Source: Edaphochlamys debaryana (Eukaryota > Chlorophyta > Chlorophyceae > Chlamydomonadales). From it: a stretch of 64,000 bases of DNA. Below, in pieces: positions 54,521-63,932 of the stretch; the first letter of the stretch is position 1; each line of letters starts with the position of its first letter. The notes beneath the pieces were generated by a model. It ran no database searches, had not been told where the DNA came from, and saw only the letters and a list, made by a program, of their open reading frames with translations. The stretch spans positions 12,501 through 76,500 of the forward strand of contig JAEHOE010000220.1 of assembly GCA_016858145.1 (NCBI GenBank), written 5' to 3'. The position numbers and the translations under genes were made by a program.

Positions 54521-57500
54521 TCACTCCAGCGCAAAGCACTCGCAGGTGTCTGCCTTGGGCTGCAATGCAAACGTGCAGCCATCGTCCCCCGAGCACAGGT
54601 AGCGGCCAAAGTGCCGCGATTACAGGCTGTACCACATGCTGTCACAAAGAACCACTTGCAGGTCCCAGTGCTCCCAGACTAGGTTGTGCGGCATGAGCCG
54701 CAGATGCGGGGCATCGGACCAGGCCGTCAGGTACTCTCCGTCCCGCGTCTTGAACGACAGCGTCCCATCGCTGTTGGCCTTCAACGTGACCTCGAGGGCC
54801 ATGCTGCGGTTGCGGGACAGGGTCACCGTGTTGCCAGAGCCCTTTGCCAGGTAGGTGCCATGCCACGTGCGCAGCCGGGCGACCTGGGTGGGGCGGGCCG
54901 GGGGGTGGGGGTGGGGGTGGGGGTGGGGGTGGGGGTGGGGGTGGGGGTGGGGGTGGGGGTGGGGGTGGGGGTGGGGAAGGAACGAAAGAGTAGGTGAGGG
55001 TAGTCAAGATGAGGTCATGCTGCGAAAGTGGCGAGATGCCACGCTGCAGCGCGTGATTGGGAGCAGTTTGTGCGTTGTCTTTGGGCAGCCCCTGCACTTG
55101 CCGGCCTCCCAGTGCACCAGGGTGCGTGCCGCCGCGCGGTACTACTTGGCTCTAACTTGCTCCCAGCTGCACAACGCCCACCCTCCGGACTCACCGACTC
55201 CCAACTGCACTCCTGCTTCCGCTGTGCGGGGACGTGCCTCTGGGTGATGCTGAGCGGCACATGGTGGTAGTCAGAGATCTTGTACGTGCAGACATGGCTC
55301 CGGCTCACCGACAGGCCCTTGATGACCAGCTGCTCCGCGACCAGCCTTTCCGGCGTGTTGTCGCTCCGCAGGTGGACGCAGTGAACGTCGTGCAGCGGCA
55401 GGCAAAGATGTCCCCTCCACCGGAAAGTGTCACCTGCGAGGACGGAGGCGAGCGGGGCCCCAGCGGTGTCAGCCGGTGTCAACACTGATTCGCGCTGCTA
55501 AGATGCACAGGTGGGTTGCAACGTGAGGCATCCGAAAGTGGGTGCAAGCGTCAAGCACAGTACTGAGCGCGGGCGAGTCGATGCAGGTGGAGTGGGTTCG
55601 GCTCATGGGTGCTCGGGCGCTGTGCGGCTGGGCGTGCTGCGTGCGTGCAGGGCAGGGAGGGGCAGGGGCGGTGACTCTGTGTCGCAATAGGACGGGGGAG
55701 AGGAGAGGCTGTGGCGTTGCGGATTACGGTAAGCTCGGCATGCTGGCTTGGTCCGTCGTCGGCGATCGGTGCGCTGGGGTTGCTCGGGCGCGTTGTTGCG
55801 AGTGCGCGGGGCTTGGCGTCACGGGTGCAGGTGCGGTGCGGGCGGGTGGTCAGGCCGAGCGTGGGGGCACGCTTGGGGTTAGTCCTAAAGGCATGTTCAA
55901 GAGCCGGTTTACTGACACGATGGGCGTGCCCCGCCTCCTAGCTAGGTAGAGCGCAACCGACCGACATGTCGGCGGCCGCGGCCCGGTCCGCGTGGGCCAG
56001 AGGCCCAGCTCCGCTCAAAGTAGAGTACTCGCTGACCACCCCCTTGAACCGCGAGCGACGCACTCGCGCGAACCTGACCGGCCACATCAATGGCTTCTCC
56101 GCAGCAGAACTCGGAAAGAAAGATACCCTGGACCTAGTGAAACTGGCAATTAGCGACATCACGGATGAGCTCAAGAACGCTGGCCCGAAGGCCGTTCAGC
56201 AATTCGGCGGCATCCGATTCACGGACCTTAGCACAGTGGACCCCGACGCCCCAGCCGCCTGCCTGGCCACCATCACGCTGGCCCTGAGCGATGCTGGGCA
56301 GGCGAAGCTCAAGAGCATGCTGGCCGCGGTGGCCGACTACGCCGGCGACAGCGTGTTCCAAACCCCCGCCATCCTCTCTGGCCCCCCCACCGCCCCCTCC
56401 TACATCCCCGAGGTGGACTGGACGGTGGAGTGGACCGAGGACCTCATCGCCATCGACTCCTACGGCTGGCCGACCGAGTTCGGTGAACTGAACGTGCGAG
56501 AGGTGACCCGCTTCACCCTGGGCTCCCTCCCTGCGCGCGTGGCAACGCACGTGGACGGCTGCTCAGCCCTGGAGTCGGGAGACCGCTGCATCCTGTACTT
56601 CCCGGCGGGCACGAAGCTCCCGGGAAACCTGAACGAGCCCCCTCCGGCCTCGGGCCGGAAAGAGCGGGAGGACTGGACCAAGTACCTGGACGGGTCGAAG
56701 ACCAACGACCCCACCTTCACGCTGCGGTGCCGCCCGCTGCACCGGGGCAACTACGACCGCGCCTTCCGCAATGGCGCCCTCAAGCACGAGGCATACAGCA
56801 ACAGCAAGCAGCGGCACCAGCCGCAGGAGTCGGAGGACGCCGAGGACCCGTACATCGGCCCCTGGGCGGATGACGTGGACGCGGCTGAGGCTGAGGCGGC
56901 CGCCGCAGCGGCCGCCGCCGCCACAGCAGCAGCAGCAGGAGCGGCCGTACAGGAGGAGGAGGCGGAGGGCTCGGGGGAGACCGGGGGCGGCGGCGCACCA
57001 GCGGCCAGCACCGAGACTGTGGGGGTGGCGGCTGAGGAGCAGGAGGCGGACTCCACCGCTGCCGTGGAGTCGCACCCCGAGGGCACCGACAGCGAGGGCG
57101 GCGAGAGGGCGGCGGAAGGGGGCGAGGGACTGGGGGCGGACGAGGCGGACCCAGCCGCCCACGAGGAGCCAGCGGGAGCCGACGGGCAGGCGGACTTGGG
57201 CTGCGCGCCCAACGCCGCGGCTGGGGCGGGAGACGACGGCCAGCTGCCGCCGGGCCTGCTGCGTGCCGCCGCCGCCGTGGACCCGGAGGGCGACGACGAG
57301 CAGATCACGGCGCTGGCGGCCCTAGCGCTACCCCAGCGGGGCGGAGCGGGCAGGGGCCGCGGCCCTGCACGGGGCGGGGCCACAGGCCGCCTCAGCGGCA
57401 AGAACGGCAGGGGCGGCGGCAGCACCGGCTCGAGCCCCCCTGGGAAAAAGACGAGGGTGCCGCTGCCCTCGGAGACGGACCTGGACGACGCTGGTGGAGG

Positions 57501-60500
57501 CCACGCCATCCCGGCGCGCCGCTCCCTCGCTGCCAGCTGGGCGGAGGTGGCTTCGGGCGACCTCATCTAAATGCCCGGGCGCCGCCCTCGGGAGCGAGCG
57601 GGACTCCCACCGCTCAGGGTCGCAACCCACAACGTACGAGGCATCTTGGGGGGTGGAAACCGTCAGCTGGATCGCCTTACCGCCCTCATGCAGCAGTGGG
57701 CGAGGCAGCGGCTTGACGTAGTATGTTTACAAGAGACTAAGCTCCCAGCAGCGCAGACCAACTGGGTGCAGACCCAGATGAGCGTCATTGCAGCCCAGCT
57801 CCACGTGGGCGACTGGCAATCCTTTTGGTCGCCGGCAGGCCAGGGGCCACGGGGCGGCCCAGCCGGCGGCGTCGCCATCCTGATACGTAAAGCCTTGATA
57901 ACTGGAGGAGCTCTACAAGTGCCTGTGGCTCCTTCAACGACCGACACAGAGGGCCGACTTGTGCAGCTGCCAGTACGATGGGGTGGCCACAGCTTCACGC
58001 TGACCTGCGCCTACCTTCCTTCCGCCAACCCTTCAGCTCAACGTTGCTTTATTGAGACTGTCCTCGGCCCCAGTCTGTCAGCCACGAGCACCCACCTCCT
58101 AGCAGCCGACTTCAACTTCGTCCCCAACCCCGCCCTGGACAGCATCTCGGCGCATGGGCGCCCCGACGATGCCGCCACCACAGCAACTTTCTCCACCTTC
58201 TGCCCAGGCCTCGTTGACGTCTATCGTGCCCTTCACCCCGAGCAGCGCGCATACACGTTCACCAACGGCGCCAGCGCCGCCCGCCTCGACCGCCTTCTCG
58301 CCTCCAGTCCCCTGGCGGCCCACGTGCCCACCTGCCGCGTGGAGTCAGGCCGCCCCTCTGACCACCGGCTGGTTTCCATCTACATCAACCCCCTTGATAC
58401 GGCACGGCCCCCCGGGCGGGGCCTCCCAAGAGCCCGCCTCCACTTCTTGGATCACCCCGACCTGCGAGACCAGTTTGGCGACTGGCTTATACAAGCGAGT
58501 GCCGCACGCCCAACCACGCCCGCCGAGTGCCTGCAGTGGTGGACCCGCTTCAAGCGCTCCCTCCTCATCAGCTGCAACCGACTCAACCGTATGGCCCGCC
58601 AGCGCCGCCTGCAGGCAACTGCAGAAGCAGAGGCGGCTGCCCAAGCAGAAGCCGCAGCATTTGCAGCCGTAGCAGCGGGCGACCTCAGCGCCGCGTCAGC
58701 AGCGGCCGCCGCGCGCGCAGCTGCCGCCGCCGCCAGCCTCCGCGCCGCAGCACCATGGGCCCGCCGCGCACGTCAAGCCTGGCTCCGGACTGGGGAGCGC
58801 CCCTGCCCAGCCATCACACGACTAATCCGCCCCGTCTCAGGTGGCTGCGTCATACGACAGCTTCAGCGCCCTGACGGGTCCCAGGCAACCAATCCCGAAG
58901 AGTTACCTGAGGTGATGGCAGAGTTCTGGAGCAGAGTCAGCACAGCCGCAGCTGCCGACCCAGAAGCCCGCGCACAGGTCTTACACGCCCTACGTGCAGC
59001 CGGCAACCGCTGCCCGCCGAGCCGTGTAGCCGAGATGGGGGCAGCGGAGGTTCTGGCAAAGGAGGTAGCCACAGCTATTGCCGGCGCCCGGCCCGGAACT
59101 GCCCCCGGCGCAGATGGCATCCCCATGGATCTCTACAAGGCGTACGCAGCACAGCTAACCCCTATCCTCGTTGACGTCTTCACCGCCATTGGGACCACCG
59201 AGTCGACCCCAGCAGGCTTTCTGGACGCAGTGATCTCGTGCTTTCACAAGGGCGGGGACCCAGCTGTCGCCGCCATGTACCGCCCAATCGCCCTCCTGGA
59301 CACGGACTACCGCCTCCTTCCCCGCGTCCTCGCCCGCCGCCTCCTCCCCGCCTTCGTGGAGGCCATTGACAACGAGCAGACCGCCTTCCTCACCCTTCGC
59401 CTCATCTCCGACAACATCCTCCTCATGCAGCTGCTCGCTGAGTCCTTGCGCAAATCAGGCGAGTCGGGCCTCATAGCCTTCCTCGACTTCCACAAAGCGT
59501 ACGACACCGTGGACAGGCCGTTCCTCCTCGCCTGCCTGGATGCTCTGGGGGTTGGCGATGGCTTTCTTAGATGGGTCAGACTGATCTACACGGGCACCAG
59601 ATCGGCTGCCTTGGTCAACGGTCAGCTTTCCAGCTATAAGGCAGTTACAGCTGGGGTACGACAGGGGTGCCCGCTGGCCCCCCTTCTCTACCTGGCCCCC
59701 GGACAAGCCCTGCTCTCCTTCCTCAAGCGACTTGAACTGGGGTTCGCCCTAGCCAACACGCGCCTCACAGCCAGCCAGTATGCAGATGACTACGGACAGA
59801 TCCTGCAATCCACCGCCCTCGTCTCCGACCTGATGAGCGCCATGGACACCTTCGCAGCAGCGTCAGGCCAACGCCTCAACGTGGGAAAGTGCGAGCTCCT
59901 CCGCATCGGCACGCCGCCGCCCCCGGCCCTCCAGCAGCATCCCCCCCCCGGACCCCAGGCTGCGGAGCAGGTTGCCGGCCTCCACCTCGCCGCCTCTGCA
60001 CGCACCCTTGGCGTCACGTTCTCCACACAACCAACGGCGGCCACTCCCCTCCCTCCCCCCCTGCTGGACAAGTTCCTCAGCCGCCTGACTCTGATCGCGA
60101 GGATGGGCCTCTCAGCCTTCGGCGTTGCCTCATGCCTGTCCGCCTACGGCCTGGGCACCCTCCTCTACCACTGCCAGCACAACGGCCTACCCCCTCGTAC
60201 GGCGACAGAGCACCTAGTGGGCACGGTGGCGGCCCTGACCGACCGCAACATGACGCCTGCTCGATACAGGGACAACCCCAACGCACTGCCCGCAGGAGCA
60301 CCCACGAGCTGCATGTACCTCTCCCCGGCAGTTGGCGGCTTTTGCCTGCTCCCCCTCGTCGAGCACACTGGCGCCAGGCACGCGAGTGCGGCAGTCCGTG
60401 GCATTCTGGGCGCCTGCGGCCTCCTCCGCTACCGCCCGCCGTGGACCGCGCCGCTCGTCTCCCTGCTCCACTCAACCCACCCAGCAGCACACCCGCTCTG

Positions 60501-63500
60501 CCTCCTGACAATGCGGCGCCCGACCTCGTCGATCGGTCTCCGCATCTTGGGGGCCACAGTCCCACGCGCAACCTCACCAGCACTGGTGCGCGTGGCAGGC
60601 GCGCTAGCGCTGCTGCCCCGGGCCCAAGTGATTGCTCCCATGCCAGCCGGAGCCTGGGTCTACAATGCACCGCTTTGGGGCAACCCAGCCCTGCCCGCGG
60701 GGAACATCGACAACAACGCCCCAAGCTGGGGCCTCGAAGGCGAGTTCACAGATCTGTTCGCGGTTCCGGGACTGCGGACAGTAGGCACGGCAGTCCGCTG
60801 CCTAGATGAGCTTGAGCGCATCCGAGGGATGCACGGGCTGGAGGGCAGCATAGGCCGGGCTCTCGCACGGGCGAGGGCCCAGATCAACAGGTCATATACC
60901 GAAAGGGTAGTACAGAGCATTTTGGGCACGCAGGTGGGAGCGCTCCCGCAAGCACTCCGCAATGGACTAGACATGGGACAGCGCCTGGGCGCGCTTATTA
61001 GCCGGCTCCCGGCCGGGTGGGCCGAAGCAGCACGGGGGGTGGACGATCAGGCGGCCGCCCCAGGGGAAGAAGAGGCTTGGGCGAACATTGCCAGGGGCAT
61101 AGGCTGGGAGGACGTCAGCTTGGCAAAGATGACAGTTAGCCTGGCTACGCACTTGCAATTGGGACCGGCTCGGGTTAAGCTAGCACGGAAGCATGCACTT
61201 TACATTCAGGAGGCGTACGGCACAGACACGGCATCAGCAGAAGCAGTGGCAAGTCTGAAAGCGGTTTGGCCGAGGTTGTGGGGCATTAAGTGGGATCCGG
61301 GCAATAAAGAGCCCTTGTGGAGGCTGGCGATGGATGGCTTCCCGGGATTTGGCATGCACCGGAGCCAGTTAGGAACTGAGAACGTGGCGAGGTGTCCGTG
61401 TGGGCGGGCCATGGAGCAAGGCGATCGGCTCCACCATTTCTGGTATTGTCCAGCCGCTGTGGCTGTTCGTATGCGCCTCAGTCATGGTATTGGCAGGGCG
61501 GTGAAACGACACGAGGTGTGGCTTGCTGTGCCCCCAGAGGGCACCGGGATTCATGCGCGAGTGTGGGACGTGGTGTGTCTGGCCGCGATATGCGCGATGG
61601 ACCGGGCCAGAAGGTACAAGTATGCGCACAGGGACGCTCAGGACCACTCCTTGATGATGGCACAGGCTTTAGCAGTAGCACGAGGCGAGTTTGAGGGCCG
61701 TTTGCAGTGTTTTGCGGAGGTTGGGCTCACGCACAGGGGCTGGGATGAGGTCCCAACCGACCACCCTTTCCTAGCGGCCAGGGCGGACGGATCAGTGCAG
61801 TATGCAGGCCCGGACGCCCCTTGATGGAGGCGGGGCACACCCAGCGGCGCATAACAAACGGGAGGGAGCCGCAGGGGGGGGGGGTTCGCCCGGCGGCGCA
61901 TAACAAACGGGAGGGAGCCGCAGGGCAGGGGCGGGGACCGGGTGAGCTACACGTGGCGTTTGATGGGATGTGCACCTTGCGGAAAGGGGACATAGTCCTC
62001 TGCGGCGCATAACAAACGGGAGGGAGCCGCAGAGTAGGAGTGAATGTGGGGTCGGGAGAGCCAGGATCGAGAGGTGTACGGCCAACAGTGTGAGCACATG
62101 ATGAACGGTGAACGGTTACTGGTAGGAGGCGCGGCCGAGGAGGGGCCATCGATACACGCTGAGCATGGTCATTTCGTGCCAAGGACTAAGGTGGGACCTG
62201 AGTGTGGTCAGTGCAAGTTTTGACAGGGACTTGCGTTCTGGCTTGCAGGGGGCAAGCCCGTGAGGTGGGTCGCTTGGCCCCAGCGTTCAGCGCTGTGACC
62301 CCAGGGGGGTCCTTCATTGTAAACACCGAGGACTGGCTCGTGGGTGCGTGCATTCGGGAAGTGGGGGGCTGAGGCGTGACCCGAGGTGGGTCTTTGGGGT
62401 CTCGAGCGGTCTGTGTGTCTCGTGAGTGGTGAGCAGGAAGAGGGGAGCGCCAGGTTAGGACGCCGTGCTAGCGGAAGGGGTGGAGGTGGGGGTTGGGGAG
62501 GTGGGTGTGGGGCGGCTGGTGTCAACGCCCTCCTTATGACGGGAGGTGGTGCTGTGTTTCGCCCTTGCCTGTGATCTGTCATAGTGCTTCCCTTTGCTGC
62601 ATGGCAACCCGGGGAGCCCGGGGATGAACCCGGGCGCACACCCTCCCTCTGTGGAGGCCAGCGCGGGCCCAGGAGGTTGCGGGCTCTGCGTGGTGTAAAT
62701 CGCGTGGTGTAACTCACTCAGTCACTCTGCAGCCAGCTCGGCCCCAACATGGCAGCAGCAAAGCAGCCCCCGAGCAGCACAGTGCGACAGGCAAACCACC
62801 CCCCAGGCACTCCTGTTCTACCGCCCTTCCCCCGCAGGTCAGCCCCATCTCGCCCCAGCCAGCAACGCCCTGGGGCCCCTGTGGCGACTTGCCATGGACG
62901 GCTATCCAGGCTTTGGCATGCATTGAGCCCAGCTGGGCACGAGTGAGGTAGCCAGGTGTCCCAAGATGAACCAAGGTGACCGGCTCCACCATTTCTGGTC
63001 GTGTGCGACAACAATGGCAGTGCGCACAAGACTGAGCGATGCTATTGGTCGGGCGGTGAAGAGGCATGAGGTTTGGTTGGTGCAGGCACCCGCTGGCATT
63101 GAGCAGCAAGTTTGGGACGTGGTGTGCTTGGCCGCTGTGGGGGCCATGGAGCAAGCACGGAGGTACAAGTACGCACAGCGGGGTGTAGAGGGCCTGATCA
63201 TGCAGGCAAGGGCGCTGGCAAGGGGAGAGCTGGAAACGCGCCTGCAGTGCTTTGCCGGGGCGGGGTCGGCCCCATCGGATTGGGACACGGTGCCTGAGGA
63301 CCACCCCTTTTTGGCCGTGACCGAGGACGATGTGCGATACATGCCCCACCGTGGGGCGTGACGTTGACGTGACGTTGAGGTGATGGATGGTCTTCACTAG
63401 GTCTTTTTTGGAGCCCGGGTAGGGGCCTTGCCGTCCAAGTCAGGGGGCGGCGTGCTGGCTTGCAGGGGGCAAGCCCGTGAGGTTGGCTGCCAAGCCACAG

Positions 63501-63932
63501 CGTTCAGCTGCCGTGCACCCCGCTGGGGTCCCTCATTGTAACCACCGAGGACTGGGGCGCCGGGTCCCGTAGGGACCGTGGCACCCGTGCACACCCGCCC
63601 TTGCCCGACGCACGCCGAGTGCCTGTTGCTTTGTCCCCTTACCCGCTTGTGGGTATAGCAGTTGCCGATGCACGCTCACCTGGGTACAGGACGTGGTCGC
63701 AGTCGGCGAGTTGAGGCAACAGGCTGAAGACATGTTGCAGGACGCTCTCCACGGAGCCGGCGCCCGGCAGCCCAATCTGTTTGGCAGCGAAGCCAACCGC
63801 TGCGACCACCAGGTCTGTGGTCTCGTTGTTGCGCACCAGCCGCACAGCATACGGAATGCGCGTGTCATTCACAAGGTCTAGGTTGCCCCTGGCGTCGCCC
63901 ACTTCCGCCAAGTTGCACGCCGCGCCAGGATC
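54521..63932 (-). CDS. Hypothetical protein with beta-trefoil-like C terminus, split by LINE insertions
   Basis: Exons: 63680-63932 (NLDLVNDTRIPYAVRLVRNN...VFSLLPQLADCDHVLYP), 55195-55433 (DTFRWRGHLCLPLHD...VIKGLSVSRSHVC) and 54521-54883. The first two join in phase 1 and the last two in phase 0, so the 8.2-kb gap is read as an intron holding a full-length LINE A and a truncated LINE C. The last exon has repeated WHGTYLAKGSGNTVTLS, DGTLSFKTRDGEYLTAW and HFGRYLCSGDDGCTFALQ, like fascin-type beta-trefoil modules, which often bind actin or sugars; the function here is not shown. An in-frame TAA (54641-54643, after MWYSL) interrupts this exon, with clear coding after it; a CAA-to-TAA change would explain it. 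The 5' end is beyond the window or above 63932. Confidence 0.65.
54898..54976 (+). repeat. (GGGGGT)n hexamer tract in an intron
   Basis: About thirteen copies of GGGGGT, in the intron between exons 54521-54883 and 55195-55433. On the gene's own strand it is C-rich, close to the acceptor at 54884. G-quadruplex formation on the + strand is likely from the sequence alone. Confidence 0.9.
55966..57570 (+). CDS. LINE A ORF1 protein
   Basis: 534 codons from ATG (MSAAAARSAWARG) to TAA. Residues about 20-270 form a domain shared with LINE B ORF1: GHINGFSAAELGKKDTLDLVKLAISD, FGGIRFTDLS, EWTEDLIAIDSYGWPTEF, ATHVDGCSALESGDR and ILYFPAGTKLPGNLNEP. The remainder is acidic and Ala/Gly/Glu-rich, with a short basic segment (GRGRGPARGGATGRLSGKNG) near the end that could bind RNA. 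I see no CCHC knuckles and cannot confirm an RRM or coiled coil. By analogy ORF1 binds the element RNA to form the transposition particle. Confidence 0.85.
   Translation: MSAAAARSAWARGPAPLKVEYSLTTPLNRERRTRANLTGHINGFSAAELGKKDTLDLVKLAISDITDELKNAGPKAVQQFGGIRFTDLSTVDPDAPAACLATITLALSDAGQAKLKSMLAAVADYAGDSVFQTPAILSGPPTAPSYIPEVDWTVEWTEDLIAIDSYGWPTEFGELNVREVTRFTLGSLPARVATHVDGCSALESGDRCILYFPAGTKLPGNLNEPPPASGRKEREDWTKYLDGSKTNDPTFTLRCRPLHRGNYDRAFRNGALKHEAYSNSKQRHQPQESEDAEDPYIGPWADDVDAAEAEAAAAAAAAATAAAAGAAVQEEEAEGSGETGGGGAPAASTETVGVAAEEQEADSTAAVESHPEGTDSEGGERAAEGGEGLGADEADPAAHEEPAGADGQADLGCAPNAAAGAGDDGQLPPGLLRAAAAVDPEGDDEQITALAALALPQRGGAGRGRGPARGGATGRLSGKNGRGGGSTGSSPPGKKTRVPLPSETDLDDAGGGHAIPARRSLAASWAEVASGDLI
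57571..61824 (+). CDS. LINE A ORF2: endonuclease-reverse transcriptase (full-length copy)
   Basis: 1417 codons, starting at the ATG directly after the ORF1 stop (TAA-ATG), which suggests reinitiation by terminating ribosomes. Same domains as the ORF2 at 22878: APE endonuclease (ATHNVRG, LQETKLP, AADFNFVPNP, SDHRLVSI), reverse transcriptase (GADGIPMDLYKA, GVRQGCPLAPLLY, YADDYGQIL) and the C-terminal CPCGRAMEQGDRLHHFWYC. Motif A reads FLDFHKAYDTVD; the other copy has FLDFRKAYDTVD. The catalytic Asp is kept, but the Arg position is well conserved among reverse transcriptases, so activity may be reduced. Confidence 0.95.
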   Translation: MPGRRPRERAGLPPLRVATHNVRGILGGGNRQLDRLTALMQQWARQRLDVVCLQETKLPAAQTNWVQTQMSVIAAQLHVGDWQSFWSPAGQGPRGGPAGGVAILIRKALITGGALQVPVAPSTTDTEGRLVQLPVRWGGHSFTLTCAYLPSANPSAQRCFIETVLGPSLSATSTHLLAADFNFVPNPALDSISAHGRPDDAATTATFSTFCPGLVDVYRALHPEQRAYTFTNGASAARLDRLLASSPLAAHVPTCRVESGRPSDHRLVSIYINPLDTARPPGRGLPRARLHFLDHPDLRDQFGDWLIQASAARPTTPAECLQWWTRFKRSLLISCNRLNRMARQRRLQATAEAEAAAQAEAAAFAAVAAGDLSAASAAAAARAAAAAASLRAAAPWARRARQAWLRTGERPCPAITRLIRPVSGGCVIRQLQRPDGSQATNPEELPEVMAEFWSRVSTAAAADPEARAQVLHALRAAGNRCPPSRVAEMGAAEVLAKEVATAIAGARPGTAPGADGIPMDLYKAYAAQLTPILVDVFTAIGTTESTPAGFLDAVISCFHKGGDPAVAAMYRPIALLDTDYRLLPRVLARRLLPAFVEAIDNEQTAFLTLRLISDNILLMQLLAESLRKSGESGLIAFLDFHKAYDTVDRPFLLACLDALGVGDGFLRWVRLIYTGTRSAALVNGQLSSYKAVTAGVRQGCPLAPLLYLAPGQALLSFLKRLELGFALANTRLTASQYADDYGQILQSTALVSDLMSAMDTFAAASGQRLNVGKCELLRIGTPPPPALQQHPPPGPQAAEQVAGLHLAASARTLGVTFSTQPTAATPLPPPLLDKFLSRLTLIARMGLSAFGVASCLSAYGLGTLLYHCQHNGLPPRTATEHLVGTVAALTDRNMTPARYRDNPNALPAGAPTSCMYLSPAVGGFCLLPLVEHTGARHASAAVRGILGACGLLRYRPPWTAPLVSLLHSTHPAAHPLCLLTMRRPTSSIGLRILGATVPRATSPALVRVAGALALLPRAQVIAPMPAGAWVYNAPLWGNPALPAGNIDNNAPSWGLEGEFTDLFAVPGLRTVGTAVRCLDELERIRGMHGLEGSIGRALARARAQINRSYTERVVQSILGTQVGALPQALRNGLDMGQRLGALISRLPAGWAEAARGVDDQAAAPGEEEAWANIARGIGWEDVSLAKMTVSLATHLQLGPARVKLARKHALYIQEAYGTDTASAEAVASLKAVWPRLWGIKWDPGNKEPLWRLAMDGFPGFGMHRSQLGTENVARCPCGRAMEQGDRLHHFWYCPAAVAVRMRLSHGIGRAVKRHEVWLAVPPEGTGIHARVWDVVCLAAICAMDRARRYKYAHRDAQDHSLMMAQALAVARGEFEGRLQCFAEVGLTHRGWDEVPTDHPFLAARADGSVQYAGPDAP
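61841..62033 (+). repeat. Three hairpin repeats in the 3' UTR of the full-length LINE A
   Basis: GCATAACAAACGGGAGGGA recurs near 61848, 61897 and 62006, each followed by GCCGCAG. The third has the longest stem, CTCTGCGGC with GCCGCAGAG (9 bp). Spacing differs from the 27-kb copy while loop and right arm are unchanged. Confidence 0.75.
62240..62334 (+). promoter_or_regulatory. Conserved 3' RNA cassette, full-length LINE A
   Basis: Same three hairpins as at 27633-27727; the third loop is AGG instead of CGG (GACCCC-AGG-GGGGTC). TGTAA followed by ACACCGAGGACT closes the element. Confidence 0.8.
62348..62869. other. Intron sequence between two LINE insertions
   Basis: Non-coding DNA between LINE A and the truncated LINE C copy, inside the large intron of the beta-trefoil gene. 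G-rich at the left (near 62480); nothing else recognised. Confidence 0.4.
62870..63551 (+). pseudogene. LINE C fragment, separate 5'-truncated insertion
   Basis: Begins near GCCCCTGTGGCGACTTGCC, in the last quarter of ORF2. CAT has become TGA-bearing ATTGAG (GMH then stop), and a deletion removes part of the CPCG half of the CCHC motif; MNQGDRLHHFWSC follows. The 3' cassette is at 63457-63551, with one stem mismatch in hairpin 2 (CACAGC for CACGGC). CTGGGGC flanks the copy at 62870-62876 and 63552-63558, a 7-bp target duplication overlapping the element end. It is older than the array copies. Confidence 0.85.

Larger units (their letters stand above)
55613..62334 (+). mobile_element. LINE A, full-length copy with both ORFs open
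   Basis: About 6.7 kb: a 5' UTR of roughly 350 bases, ORF1 (55966-57570), ORF2 (57571-61824), 3' UTR with three hairpin repeats, and the 3' cassette. A 13-base direct repeat, 12 matching, flanks it: GGCTCATGGGTGC at 55600-55612 and GGCTCGTGGGTGC at 62335-62347, which fixes both ends. No poly(A) is present. It lies in an intron of the minus-strand beta-trefoil gene, in the opposite direction. With both frames intact it could be an active source copy. Confidence 0.9.
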
